Shown here: in pieces, positions 10,722 through 21,862 of the stretch
Layout: every line of letters starts with the position of its first letter
Numbering within the stretch: position 1 is the first letter of the stretch
NCBI RefSeq assembly: GCF_050624435.1
Contig: NC_134539.1
Coordinates: 123,301,525-123,365,524 of the forward strand
Reading direction: 5' to 3'
Length of the DNA stretch: 64,000 bases
Source: Tenrec ecaudatus
Taxonomy: Eukaryota; Chordata; Mammalia; Afrosoricida; Tenrecidae
The notes under the pieces: model-generated
The model's input: only the letters and a program-made list of their open reading frames with translations
Database searches by the model: none
Told to the model about the DNA's origin: nothing
Translations under genes and position numbers: made by a program

Positions 10722-11199
10722 AAGCACACCACAATTTGGACTTTTTCCTTACACCTCTCTTCAGTGTCTGTGAGTAATTTACCACTGCATAATTTTATTA
10801 TCAATTTTTAAATGTCCTAATTTTGTAGAGAAAATCAACCCCACATTTTTTTACTAATTAAAAGCTCACTGTGGTAATAATGCTTTCTGAAATAAACTGA
10901 CAGACCACTTTCTTTATCTGAAGCTTTTATAACATGCCAAAATGAGCAATGCTTTGTAATTTGCTCCTTTCTCTAGCAGATTTGAGTAGGTTTTGCCAAA
11001 CCTTGGGTTTTATCTAATTCAGTTATGTGATGAATTAATAACTAATGAAAGCAATTTCTGCTGTATGATTTCCTGTTATGATTTGCCCCAAACATTTTTT
11101 GGTATTAATTTTACTATTGTAAAGAAAATGCTTGAATCGAAAACTTAAGAATGCTAGTCTTAAAAGTTTTTTTGTAATTATGAAATATGATGTGTGAAT

Positions 11200-11480
11200 T
11201 AATACTTAATTTTGTAATCCGTTTTATTGAGGTAATTTGCATACAATAAAGTTACTTATTTTAATTATATTAGTTAATGAGTTTTTACATATGTGTTTGA
11301 CATTGTAACTATCATCACAACAATAATATAGAACATTTTCAGAAACCCAAAAAGTTCGCTTTGCCCCTTTACAATCACCCTCCTCTTCAAAACTCCCCTA
11401 CAACTTAAGTTTTTCCTTTTCTAGAATTTCCTTTAAATGGAGCAATACAATATGTAGTTTTTTGTGTCTAGCTTCTTTCA
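11200..11480 (-). mobile_element. old L1 3' UTR piece
   Basis: 'ttttattgaggtaatttgcatacaataaagt' through 'ttcactta' has the wording of an ancient mammalian L1 3' end on the minus strand; diverged, no frame. Confidence 0.5.
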
Positions 11481-11514
11481 CTTAGCACAGTGTTATCTTT
11501 CTCAGTTGCTGGAT

Positions 11515-11622
11515 TACCATATATACTCGAGTATAAGCCGACCCGAATATCAGCCAAGGCACCTAATTTTACCACAAAACTGCATAAAATATGTACTGAA
11601 AAACTCAGCTTATACACGAATA
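11515..11622. mobile_element. pogo-type MITE, ~108 bp
   Basis: Terminal 'taccatatatactcgagtat' and the inverted 'cttatacacgaata' enclose 'acctaattttaccacaaaac'. Same ends and core as copies at 13407 and 60818, and as the ends of the longer element at 33715-34672. Confidence 0.8.
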
Positions 11623-11749
11623 CTTGTGGTATTTTTATTGTTGAGCTGTTTTTCAAAATGTTCTATGCATTCACCAGATTATGATGGGGTTTCTTTTTGT
11701 GCCTATTATGAATAGAGTTACTACTAATATTAGAGTGCAAGTCTTTGTG

Positions 11750-12275
11750 TAGACATGTTTTTATTTCCGTGGTTAAATATCAAGGAACGTGATTACTGGG
11801 TAGCATGAAATGCATACTTGATTTTAAAGACAGTTAAAACCTCTTTCAAGTGGTTATACTAGTTTGCATTCTCAAAGCTATGTATTAGGTTTCTAGTTTC
11901 TTGACATCTTTGTCAACACTTTCTATTGTCAACCCTTTAATTTTATCCACTCTAATGGGGGCATAGTGGTATCTCATTGTGGTTTTAATTTTAATTTTTA
12001 AAAATGATTAATCATGTTGAACTTTAGTTAATTTGCCACTAATATATCATCGTAGGTTAAGTGTGTTAAATTATTTTTACCTGTTTTTAAATAAATAGAT
12101 TTGTTAGTCATTTTTGCTTTGTAAGAGAATTGTGTTGTAATGCCCTTTATTTATTTATTTTGTAATGCCCTTTATATATTCTGGAAAAAATTCCTTTTGT
12201 CAGCATATTATCTTCTAGACTGTTATTTGCCTTCTCTTTAACAAATATTAAATCCAATTTATCCTTTAAATTTTT
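11750..12275 (-). mobile_element. old L1 3' region
   Basis: 'tgattactgggtagcatgaaatgc', 'ctaatgggggcatagtggtatctc' and 'ttccttttgtcagcatattatctt' are typical of the L1 3' UTR read on the minus strand. A similar stretch occurs at 46200-46590. Confidence 0.55.
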
Positions 12276-12839
12276 TAATGTTTTATTATTGTGAATTCAG
12301 TGATGATTTACAGAGCAAATCAGTTTTCCATTTAACAATTCATGTACATTTTGTTTGATGTCAATGAGGGCAGTCCTCATAATGTAACATCGCTTATTCC
12401 ACTTGCTCCACATGTTCCCTGTTTCTATTCATCCTTCACCATTCTGAATGTTGTCCTTGGCTAACTGCTTCTCTTTTGAGCTCACTTGGCTGATTATTAT
12501 AAGGTGTGAGTAAGTCACCAGTATTATAGTTTCCCTTATGTTGCTGGAACCACTGTGCCACCAGGGCTCCTTTAGAGAAACAAAGGTTTGTTTGGAGGCT
12601 GACAGCCATTGCAGGCTGTCTTGATGGATTCCTGTTTGAAATCAGAATGCATGGAGAATTCTTTTGCTTTGGAATGTACACTTTGGGGAGTCATATACAG
12701 ATGTTTTACATTTAAGGTTTCAGGGTAATCTGGAGAAACAATCATAGACTCTGAAGCAGCAGACAGACCAGTAAGGTATCTTGTAAGTCAGTCTCTGAAT
12801 GTCCTGTTGACTAACCAGATAACAGGAATTAACTTTTTG

Positions 12840-12930
12840 GTCACTGCCATTGAATCAGTGACCCTGTGGGTTTCTGAGACTGTAACTCTTCACAAGAGTA
12901 GAAAGCGTCATCTTTCTCCAGTGGTTACTA
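12840..12930 (-). repeat. AfroSINE, partial
   Basis: Only the tail half ('cactgccattgaatcagtga' to 'tctttctccagtggttac') is recognisable. A 32-base head-like scrap ('tgtgccaccagggctccttt') lies separately near 12550. Confidence 0.6.
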
Positions 12931-13406
12931 ATAGGCAAATTAAGAGGAGATGCTCAGTGTTCTTTGGCCCTTCCAAGAGATATCCACATTCAACCTGTTT
13001 GCTCCTGTAGCAAATTTTGAAAAACAAAACAAAACAAAACCAAAATCCAAAGGCATTTAGATGGGAATCAAGGGAGAGATGATAATCAATTGCATTTAGT
13101 AAAGTGTCTTCAGCTAACTACACTAAGTAAGGTTACTTGGACTACAAAAGGAAGGGAACTGTGCTTGTCTGAGTTATCTTTTTTTGGTCTCTTCTTCACA
13201 AACGCCTGAGTTATCTTTTATAGGCTCAGCATTGTACTTATCTTTGGGTTTCAAAAGCATTCACACTTTTTATTTTGAATGACAGAAAACCAGATTATTT
13301 TCTGGTCCTAATATTTTCTAGCCCTTCCCCTGCCTATCTTTAGGAATATGGAAGATTCCATTTATTTGATAATTTGCTTTGTCACCATGTCTTTAACACT
13401 AAGTTA

Positions 13407-13520
13407 TACCGTATATATTTGAGTATAAGCCAAACCAAATATCCACCGAGGCACCTAATTTTACCACAAAAACTTCATTAAAAATGTGCTGAAAAACTCA
13501 GCTTTTACTTAAGTATACAC
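13407..13520. mobile_element. pogo-type MITE, ~114 bp
   Basis: 'taccgtatatatttgagtat' at the left, 'acctaattttaccacaaaaa' in the middle and 'aagtatacac' at the right. Outer TA dinucleotides are consistent with a pogo/Tc1-type target. Confidence 0.8.
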
Positions 13521-14214
13521 ATTAACCATATTTTCCTTAGGACTGTGGCTTTTATCCATATTTTTTAGGTCATGGAACTTTAGAAAAGAAAATTGTACAC
13601 AGACACTTTAAAAAACTGCCAAATCTTAAGGATTTGTAGATCTCAGTCCTCATTAGCTAATAGACCCCATATTAAGAACATTTGCCTTACAGAGGTTGAA
13701 ATAATTTGCAGGTAATTAAATGTCATGTCTTTAATACTTTTTAGTATCTGTATAAGCAAGAAAATTGTTCCCAAAGATGTAATCCCTTGAGCATTAAGAT
13801 TTTCTAAACTTTTGTTTCATATCTAATTGAGTTCTGCAAGTTAGGAATGTAGTTGTTTTGGCATATACTGAAGATGGTTTAACTTAGGTATTTTATAATT
13901 GTAAAATATGTAATGTGTATAATCATGTATTATATAATATTCTGTATGTATTCTGCAGTATAGCATTTGATATGCTATTTGCCAGGCTCTATTTAGAGAC
14001 TGGTGATTTTAGAAAACAGCGTGGTATATTTAGTACACTGGAAACCAGTGTGGCAGTGGTGTAAAATGTGGAGCCTCAGTGGAGCAAGAGAGGTAGATGT
14101 TAAAGTCTACTTGTGAAAAGACATGTTAACGAGTTTAAATTAGGCGAGGAAGCCTGGTGGGATTTGATCAAGTGCAGTGTATCCAAGAGGAATTACTGAG
14201 AGCTGAGTAGAGGG
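13521..14214. other. SKA2 intron 1, nothing recognised
   Basis: AT-rich DNA without an open frame or a repeat that I can name. Confidence 0.5.
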
Positions 14215-15225
14215 TGAGTAGGTGAAAGGAAATAGAGGAAAGAAGTAGGAAGCAAAAACAATTTCTAGACGTATGGCTATAGGCGTGTATATATTTAAAT
14301 ATATTAATTTAGAATGACAAGGATAGGGGCCAGTGTGCACATATTTATATGTTAAGTATTAAGATAGCACACGGACTTGGGCCCTCTGCTCCAGGCTTCC
14401 CTAAACAGAAGAACACTTTATTCTAATAACCTGACACTCTTTGATATCTTCCTGTCATGATCCCGGAAGACAAAATGGGTGCATAAGCAAATGTGAAGAA
14501 AGTGTATGGTGCCTGGCTATCAAAAGATAGAGCGTCTTTTGTCTTAAAGACTTGAAGTTAAACAAGCAGTCATCTAGCAGGGAAGCAACAAAGCCCACAT
14601 GGAAGTTCACCGGCCTGTGTGATCATGAGGTGTCGACGGAACAGGTATCAAAATATCCCAAACAAACAGTTATATCAATGTGAAGGAGGGGGCATGGAGT
14701 GGATACCCAAGGCTCATCTGTAGACAATTGGACATCCCCCCACAGAAGATTATAAGGAAGGGATAATTCACCCATATTATTTCTCTAGTTCTTTAATGCC
14801 TCCCTTCCCCACTACCATGCACCAGTTCTACCTTATAAATCTAGTTAGACCAGCATACACACATTGGTACACATAAGAGCTCTTTATACATGGAATTCAA
14901 GACAGATAAAACCCTTAGGAATAGTGGAGAAGTGATATCATGAGGCAGAACAAGGTTGAATATATAGCCCATCCCTTAGGGGAATGAACAGAAATGTAGG
15001 TGAAGGGAGACAAGGGACCATGTAAGACACGAAATAACAACAATAATATATAATTGAATTAGGATTTGGGAGGGTGGGGGAAGGGTGGAAAAAGAGTTCA
15101 TACCAAGGGCTCAAGTAGAAAAAAAATGTTTTGGAAATGTTGATGGCAACATATGTACAAGTGTGCTTAATACAATTAAATGATGGATTGTCATAAGATT
15201 TGTAAGAACCCCCCCAATAAAATGA
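14215..15225 (+). mobile_element. LINE 3' region, 1.0 kb copy
   Basis: Begins near 'aatagaggaaagaagtagga', passes 'cacatggaag' (14600), 'catgatcccggaag' and 'gacaattggacatcccc', and ends in 'cccccccaataaaatgatta' with an A-rich tail. No open frame. Confidence 0.85.
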
Positions 15226-15394
15226 TTAATTAATAAAAGTTGAAATTAACTCTATTGGCATTGGGAAACACCAGTGATCTTTAAATGCAGAGTAAAGACT
15301 TATTACAAAATGCTTACACTTTTGAAATAGTTATTATACATGGAATATATGAGTTGACTTCATAAATGTGGGAAATTCCCACAATTTAAAAAAT

Positions 15395-15535
15395 TATTAT
15401 TAAAATACTTTTGTTGGGGCTCTTACATCTCTTATCACAATCCATACATTCATCCAGTGTGTCAAGCACCTTTGCACATATGCCACCATCATCATTTTCA
15501 AAGCATTCTCTTCCCACCTGAGATCCTGAACCCAC
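15395..15535 (-). mobile_element. LINE 3' end, short copy
   Basis: 'acttttgttggggctcttac' to 'tctcttcccacctgagatcctg': the last ~140 bases of the family, diverged. Confidence 0.75.
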
Positions 15536-16129
15536 AAATTTTTGAAGTCTCCTTATAAAATGTATTTTTATTGCAATAAAATTTGAAGACTGGTATATAA
15601 AAAGAAAAAAACAACACCTCTACATTTTAATGATTATTAAAACTATGTTGTAAATGATTTTAGACCTTTTCTTTTGTATGCCTGTGGCGATTTTCTAAAC
15701 CAGGTTGATTCAGTGTATTATGAAAATCTGCCTCTGTAGCCCAGTATAAAGCACAATTCACATAGATGACCTATTAGCCTCGACAACATTTTAAACATCA
15801 GTCTCTGTATAAAGAAAAAGAGCTAACTTTTAATTGATAAACCAGCCTTTTAGAGGCAGGGTCTCATATGTACTACCCTCCTGCCTAATTCCATAGACTC
15901 CTGAATCCCGCAGATTGCAAAGAGAATACCTGTAGCTCCTGCCTCGTCTTGTGCATTGGTGTTGCTGTTTACCTGAAATAACTTGTCTACATGGAGTGGG
16001 TGGTATATTTTTTCCTAAAAGATTACCAGTCCTTTTTGAGGTGCCTTTGGATGGACTCAAAACGTCCAGCTTTTCATATAGCCTACTTAGGGACTCCATA
16101 AATGATAGTTGTTAACTGCCTTCAGCTTA
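15536..16129. other. SKA2 intron 1, nothing recognised
   Basis: A minus-strand open frame of 89 codons at 15830-16099 has no recognisable family or splice context and is taken as chance. Confidence 0.5.
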
Positions 16130-16400
16130 CCAAGCCTCCTGTGAGGAGCCCTACAGAACAACTAAATGCCCATCCTTGTGGATCAAACTATTGTGGTCCT
16201 TTACTGGCCTTTTGGGGCAGTAAATCATTAGGCTGTTCTACCTTGTCCGGAAACGGCTCAAATCTGTTCAGCAGCAGAGCACCTGGGAGCCTTGTCTGAC
16301 AGGTAGTGACTGACTGTATGAGGTGCATTGGCTGGGAATCAAACCTAGGTTTTTTCCTGGTAGGCTAGGTTTCTACCACTGAACCAGTGACTCCACACAG
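16130..16400 (-). repeat. tRNA-Gly-headed SINE (not AfroSINE)
   Basis: The minus strand from 16400 leftward reads 'ggttcagtggtagaa', then 'tttgattcccagccaatgca'. These are the A-box/D-arm and the T-arm plus acceptor end of tRNA-Gly. The anticodon region is altered, and a ~190-base unrelated body follows with 'acaaggtagaacagcc' and 'ggaccacaatagtttgatcc'. The head differs from AfroSINE. Only one copy was seen in the window, so the body limits are approximate. Confidence 0.65.
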
Positions 16401-16787
16401 AAAGCATTAGGCTGTTCATCTTAAAACTAAGGCAGCAGAATGTTCTGCGTTTATGAAATACATAATATGCTATCTAAAACCCAAATTCATTTCCTAAGAT
16501 ACTCCTTGTCTCATATGTGCAATATCTTGTCTGCTTTATAGGATGTCTAGCTGGCGGAAGGTAAATTAGGGGCGCTTTAGCATGGATTCTCATGTACTTG
16601 GATTCTCAGATAAAGGGCATATTTTACATAATCACCTTTAGGTATAAAACTTCCCCTAAAAATAAAAACTTTCCCCTTTATCCTGATTTTTCATTTGAGA
16701 GAAAATGGCTGCTTTCTGAATTGTCTTTGACTTAAAAAATTTTGTTGTTTTTTAATTCACTAGTCTCCTTTAAAATATTTCCTTGTT

Positions 16788-17112
16788 GCTGGGAGGGTGG
16801 AGGGAAGGTGGATTGGAAAGGGGGAACCAATTACAAGGATCTACATGTGACCTCCTCCCTGGGGGATGGACAACAGAAAAGTGGGTAAAGGGAGACGTCG
16901 GACAGGGCAAGATATGACAAAATAATAATTTATAAATTATCAAGGGTTCATGAGGGAGGGGGGAGCAGAGAGGGAGGAGAAAATGAACAACTGATACCAG
17001 TGGCAAAGGTGGAGAGCAAATGTTATGAGAATGATGAGGGCAATGAATGTGCAAATGTATGTATAGATTGTGGTAAGAGTTGTATGAGCCCCTAATAAAA
17101 CGATTTAAACAA
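16788..17112 (+). mobile_element. LINE 3' end, 325 bp copy
   Basis: From 'gctgggagggtggagggaag' to 'cccctaataaaacgatttaaac'. Flanked by ttccttgtt at 16779-16787 and 17113-17121. Confidence 0.85.
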
Positions 17113-17447
17113 TTCCTTGTTACAGTCTTTTATTTAAAATTTTTTTCCTTGTTATAGTCTTATCTGGTTTTTACATCAAGGGTTATATTGTTAGTTGCTA
17201 TTACATTAATTCAACTTCTGTAACTACAGAATGAAATTGCTCTTTTAATAATTTTAATACCCCTAAAATTACATAGGTAACTAAGCAATAACATTTATAT
17301 TTTATAAGGCTTTCAGAAGGCTAATTTATAACTGGAGAGAGCTGTGAATGAAATATCACTATCAATTTTAGCCATTAAGCAGCCGATAGTGGATTTTGGG
17401 GACCTTCAAAATTGGTTGGTAAATTTCATGCCTATAATTTACAATTT
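17113..17447. other. SKA2 intron 1, unique DNA upstream of the mir-454 locus
   Basis: No repeat or frame recognised. Confidence 0.5.
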
Positions 17448-17564
17448 TCCTTTTTATTACCAGATCCTAGAAGCTTATTGATATTCTCTGCTGTATAAAT
17501 ATCTCTGAGTAGCACTGTATTGGCTGTAGGCTAAACACCCAACATTGAGAAGAACAATGGGCAA
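17448..17564 (+). ncRNA. MIR454: mir-454 locus, diverged with altered seed
   Basis: The flanks match the human mir-454 precursor well: 'accagatcctagaa' at the 5' side, 'ctctgctgtataaat' in the loop, 'ctctgagtag' before the 3p arm and 'agaacaatgggca' at the end. Position also fits: SKA2 intron 1, sense, downstream of mir-301a. The 3p mature equivalent (17510-17532) reads tagcactgtattggctgtag, where human has tagtgcaatattgcttatag. Four of the changes fall in the seed. The 5p arm has also lost bases relative to human. The region can still pair partly, so it may make a different small RNA or nothing. Homology is secure; function is doubtful. Confidence 0.85.
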
Positions 17565-17744
17565 GCTAAAGAAACCATGTAGCAAAAAAACAACAACTAT
17601 GTAGCAAAAGGTTATCTTTGCTTAGAAAATAAATAGTACAATCAAGTTTTCACTGTATATATTAAAATCTGAGGCTTGAATGTCAAACTTATTAGAAGGC
17701 AACAATTAACCTTTTCAGTGTTAAAAGGGACCTCGATTTCAACT

Positions 17745-17835
17745 CTTATTTAGTAGAAGTGAACCACAGAGATGAGGGACCCACCTAAGGCCAACCAACT
17801 TGGTCCATGATAACCAGGCCTGGCACCCAAGTATA
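17745..17835 (-). repeat. MIR-like ancient SINE fragment
   Basis: 'gaaccacagagatgagggaccc' to 'caggcctggcacccaagtat' resembles the MIR core on the minus strand; strongly diverged. Confidence 0.4.
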
Positions 17836-17999
17836 TTCCAATTCCATCTACTCTACACCACCCAACCAGTGTGTGTTCAAAAGGAAATTTTAATCGATTA
17901 ATGACATGTTAGTAATAACTAGATTTAAAACTGTAAAAAGACTAGTTTTAGGTAAAGAATTTTAAAATCTATATGACTATTATTTTGATGTCATGTATT

Positions 18000-18165
18000 G
18001 ATGGTGCTATTGAGTGGATTTTTGACTCATGTTCTATAACGATAGAACAGAACTGCCACAAATAGCTAAGTGTTTCTCCTGGGGAGCTGCCGGGTGGGTT
18101 TGAACTATCAGTCTTTAGGTTTACAGAGATCTGTGTAACTGTTTGCCACCAGGACTCCTTGGTAT
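18000..18165 (-). repeat. AfroSINE, diverged
   Basis: 'gagctgccgggtgggtttgaac' and head 'tttgccaccaggactcctt' are present; the tail is eroded. Confidence 0.75.
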
Positions 18166-18306
18166 ATATAATTTTGGACTAATTTTATAAGAAATTAAAA
18201 TTTTATAAGAAACTTATAGTAATGAAAATAGAACTAGAGGTAAAGAACCTATTTCCTCATTTGAAAGTTTCAGATGAGATTCTTACTGTTTATCTCATGA
18301 ACATTT

Positions 18307-19249
18307 TTTTAAAAATTTATTGGGGCTCATACAATTCTTTTCACAGTTCATACATATACATACATCAATTGTATAAAGCACATCTGTACAGTCTTTGCCC
18401 TAATCATTTTTTTCTCTTTTCTTCTTTTACATTTTATTAGGGACTCATACAACTCTTACCACAATCCATACATATACATACATCAATTGTATAAAGCACA
18501 TCCATACATTCCCTGCCCCAATCATTCTCAAGGCATTTGCTCTCCACTTAAGCCCCTTGCATCAGGTCCTCTTTTTTTGTCCCCCCTCCCTCCCCATTCC
18601 CCCCTCCCTCATATGCCCTTGGTAATTTATACATCGTTATTTTGTCATATCTTGCCCTATCCGGAGTCTCCCTTCCCCCCTTCTCTGCTGTCCCTCTCCC
18701 AGGGAAGAGGTCACATGTGGATCCTTGTAATCAGTTCCCCCTTTCCAACCCACTCACCCTCCACTCTCCCAGCTTCATCCCTCACACCCTTGGTCCTGAA
18801 GGTATCATCCACCCTGGATTCCCTGTACCTCCAACCCTCATATGCACCAGTGTACAGCCTCTGTTCTATCCAGGCCTGCAAGGTAGAATTCGGATCATGG
18901 TAGTTGGGGGGAGGAAGCATCCAGGATCTGGGGGAAAGCTGTGTTCTTCATCGATACTACCTCACACCCTAATTAACCCATCTCCTCTCCTAAACCCCTC
19001 TATGAGGGGATCTCCATTGGTCGACACTTGGGCCTTGGGTCTCCACTCTGCACTTCCCCCTTCATTTAATATGATATATATATACATACATATATACATA
19101 TACACATACATACACACACTTATATCTTTTTTTTTTTGCATGATGCCTTATACCTGGTCCCTTGGGCACCTCGTGATCGCACTGGCCGGTGTGCTTCTTC
19201 CATGTGGGCTTATTTGCTTCTGAGCTAGATGGCCGCTTGTTCACCTTCA
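18307..19249 (-). mobile_element. LINE 3' region with duplicated terminus, 0.94 kb
   Basis: Double 3' end at 18307-18530 followed by the normal upstream sequence to 'ctagatggccgcttgttcacc'. Flanked by ctcatgaacattt at 18294-18306 and 19250-19262. A (TA/CA)n microsatellite (19073-19120) interrupts the part that is 'cattcacaatgatatgat' in other copies. Confidence 0.9.
19073..19120. repeat. (TA/CA)n microsatellite inside the LINE
   Basis: Alternating tatata/catacata/cacaca tract that probably grew from the 'atgatatgat' motif of the LINE. Confidence 0.85.
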
Positions 19250-19457
19250 CTCATGAACATTTTATTGGTTTATTTTTTCCTTTGTATTCTTGCTTATTTC
19301 CTAGTCAATATCCATGGTATAAAAACTTCCACTCTGGTCCATTTCAAACTACAGCATGATATCATAAAAAGCAAAGTGGGGGAAAAGATAGCACATTGCT
19401 ACCTAGTATTTCCACTATACAGATGCAATAGGCATAAATCTTAAGAGCTTCCAAAAA

Positions 19458-19632
19458 ACCCACTCACTGCCATTAAGTCAATGTTGACTCATAGTGACTC
19501 GCTTTGGGTTCTGAGACTGTTTACTGAAGTAGAAAGCCCAGTCTTTCTCCTATGGGGCTGCTGGTGGTTTTGAACTGCTAACCTTGCAGATCACAGCCCA
19601 TTGCATACCCACTACACCACCAGGGCTCCCTC
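19458..19632 (-). repeat. AfroSINE
   Basis: Tail 'cactgccattaagtcaatgt' to head 'acaccaccagggctccct'; full length. Confidence 0.88.
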
Positions 19633-19689
19633 AAGAATTTAGATATTTGTAAAATACTTAAACTATGATGATTTTAATTTTTGGTATTT

Positions 19690-19835
19690 GAGACTTAGTA
19701 GTGCAAATGGCTTGAGCCTGACTATTTGCTAATGGTCTGCATTTGAACCCTCCAACTGTTTCATGGTGAAAGCTGTGGCATCTGCCCCCAGGAAGATTTA
19801 CAGCCTTGGAAACTCCATGAAGCATGTTTACTCAT
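19690..19835 (+). repeat. AfroSINE, diverged
   Basis: 'catttgaaccctccaactgt' (B-box region) and 'gatttacagccttggaaac' are the readable landmarks. Confidence 0.7.
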
Positions 19836-20084
19836 CACAGCATTACTCTTACCTCACATGTTGGTATTATTTACAGCCGGATGTTTGTTAATGCTCAAGA
19901 GAGCCAATAGTAGATTTTTTTCTTAACAGTTTTATTTGCATATGATTTATTGGCATGCAATTCCATGTTTTAAATATATTGAAACTAGTTATGCCGTCAT
20001 TACCACAATCAATTTGACAACATTTTCATTCTTGTACCATTATTAGCTCCCCATTACTCTCCAACCTTCCCTGCCATAACCCTA

Positions 20085-20240
20085 ACCAAAGCCAAACTCA
20101 CTCCCATTGAGTCAATTCTGACTCATAGTACCAAACCGTTCCCAAGACCATAACTCTTTCTCCTGTGCAGCGACTGGTGGCTTCAAACTGTGGCTTTATG
20201 GTTAGTGCAACATGTAGCCACGATGACACCAGGGCTCCTG
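20085..20240 (-). repeat. AfroSINE
   Basis: 'ctcactcccattgagtcaat' to 'gatgacaccagggctcct'; preceded by an old L1 3' scrap at about 19920-20060. Confidence 0.8.
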
Positions 20241-20624
20241 CTGTAACCCCAAGGAACTATTCTAGTTATTCTATGGATTACCTATCTTGGATTTCATGTA
20301 AAGAAAATCATATAAAAAACGCCCAACAACTAGAAAATAAAACATAGAAAAGCTTCAATCCAAAAAGAGCAGAATAGAAACTAGAACAAATTATAAATGG
20401 GTCAAAAGGGAAAACACTGTAATATGTTAGTTTTTAGCTTAACTGTATCTCCAGTAATACACTTTATAGTGTACCCTGAATAGGGCAAGACTTCATATCC
20501 TTATTCAGTGGTTTGAGGGAGTTCAGTGAATTTTAGGTTTTTACTGTCATAGCCTGCAAACTGGGTGCTCAGAATTTAAGTGTTAGTACAATTCCCTCTT
20601 CTGATCTTGGATTTTATTATTTAC

Positions 20625-20800
20625 CATCTTTGGATCATACCAGCTGGTGTGCTTCTTCTGTGTGAACTTTGCTGACATCTCACATAGATGGCTGCTAGTT
20701 TTGAGAATCCTTTAAGACCCCAGGTGCTGTTCTTATAGGGTACCATCTGATTTCTTATCTCCAGTGATCACTTCATGTGAGCAGGGCTATATGGTAACGA
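20625..20800 (-). mobile_element. older relative of the LINE 3' region
   Basis: 'ccagctggtgtgcttcttct' and 'cctttaagaccccaggtgct' match the abundant LINE family with more divergence and without its 3' end. Confidence 0.6.
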
Positions 20801-20986
20801 CTAAAATTAGGGTTTATGAATTAGTGTGAGCTCAAAATCCATTTATGTGTATCTAAAGTTTATATATTTCTGGTCCACTTTAGAGGCAGAATTACCAGCT
20901 GTTGAGAAATTCTTTAAGTAAGTAACCTCCACGAAACATTTGCTAATTCTAGATAGTAGGTATTTTTACTATTGTTGTAAATGCAG

Positions 20987-21812
20987 TGTGTTAGTCTGGG
21001 TAGACTAGAGAAACATCCATAGACACTCATATATGTATAAGAAAGAGCTTTATGTACAAGAGAAGTTGAATATTGAGAAAACATCCCAGTCCAGATCAAA
21101 TCCATAAGTCAGATATTAGCCCATATGTCCAATACCAATCTATAAAGACCTCTTCAGACTCATGAAACATGTAAAGAATATCACAGGCCAGTGGGTAGAA
21201 AATCTTGTGGAACCAGTGGCGTAAGCATCTCAGCCCTGGCAGGGCTCTCCACGTGGCTTCTCGGCTGTGAGGGCTCTAGTACAGTGTGTCTCAACCTGTG
21301 GGTCGCCACCCCTTTGGGTGCCAAACGACCCTTTCACAGGGGTCACCTAAGACCATCAGAGAACAAATTTTTCACAATATATAATTACATATTGTTAATC
21401 ACTATGCTTTATGTTCAAATTGTAACAATGAAGAACATCATGCATATAAGATATTTACATTATGATTAATAGCAGTAGCAAAATTACAGTTATGAAGTAG
21501 CAATGAAAGTAATTTTATGGTTGGGGGGGTCACCACAACATGAGGAACTGTATGAAAGGGTCGTGGCATTAGGAAGGTTGAGAATCACTACTCTAGCGTA
21601 GTTCCATGTATCTTGTCAGTAGAGTGTCTCTCAGGGAGTGAGCAGAGAGAGAAAATGTCTCCAGCCTCCAAGGAGGAAATACAGTATTTCCCAGAATCCT
21701 CAGGAGAAGGCCGTGCCCACACAGAGACCTCATTGGTTATGACACGATTGACAGACTAGACTCTACCCCTTCACCATAATCCTCTCAAATTGACAATTAT
21801 ATAATTACCACA
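20987..21812 (-). mobile_element. solo LTR, ERV-L-type, interrupted by a SPIN element
   Basis: Minus-strand LTR from TGTGGTAATTATATAATTG to CTACCCAGACTAACACA. A perfect 5-bp target duplication, tgcag, sits at 20982-20986 and 21813-21817. The end wording resembles MLT2/ERV-L LTRs. A hAT element is inserted at 21282-21590. No internal retroviral sequence is attached. Fossil. Confidence 0.82.
21282..21590. mobile_element. SPIN-type hAT element, 309 bp, inside the LTR
   Basis: Left end 'cagtgtgtctcaacctgtgg' and right end 'ggttgagaatcacta' are imperfect inverted repeats. Flanking 8-mers ctctagta and ctctagcg (6 of 8) mark the hAT target duplication. Internal 'cacaatatataattacatat' is shared with the copy at 53659. 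Non-autonomous: no transposase frame. Confidence 0.85.
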
Positions 21813-21862
21813 TGCAGGATGTCAGATTACAAGATAGTCAATAAGTGAGGAGTAGATATAAT

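Noticed and set aside
16313-16400. Functional tRNA-Gly gene
   Set aside because: D-arm and T-arm boxes remain but the anticodon arm and pairing are lost; better explained as a SINE head.
18487-19223. 138- and 193-codon frames
   Set aside because: Translations of LINE 3' UTR; the same peptides ([20 protein letters not shown] etc.) recur at every copy of the repeat.
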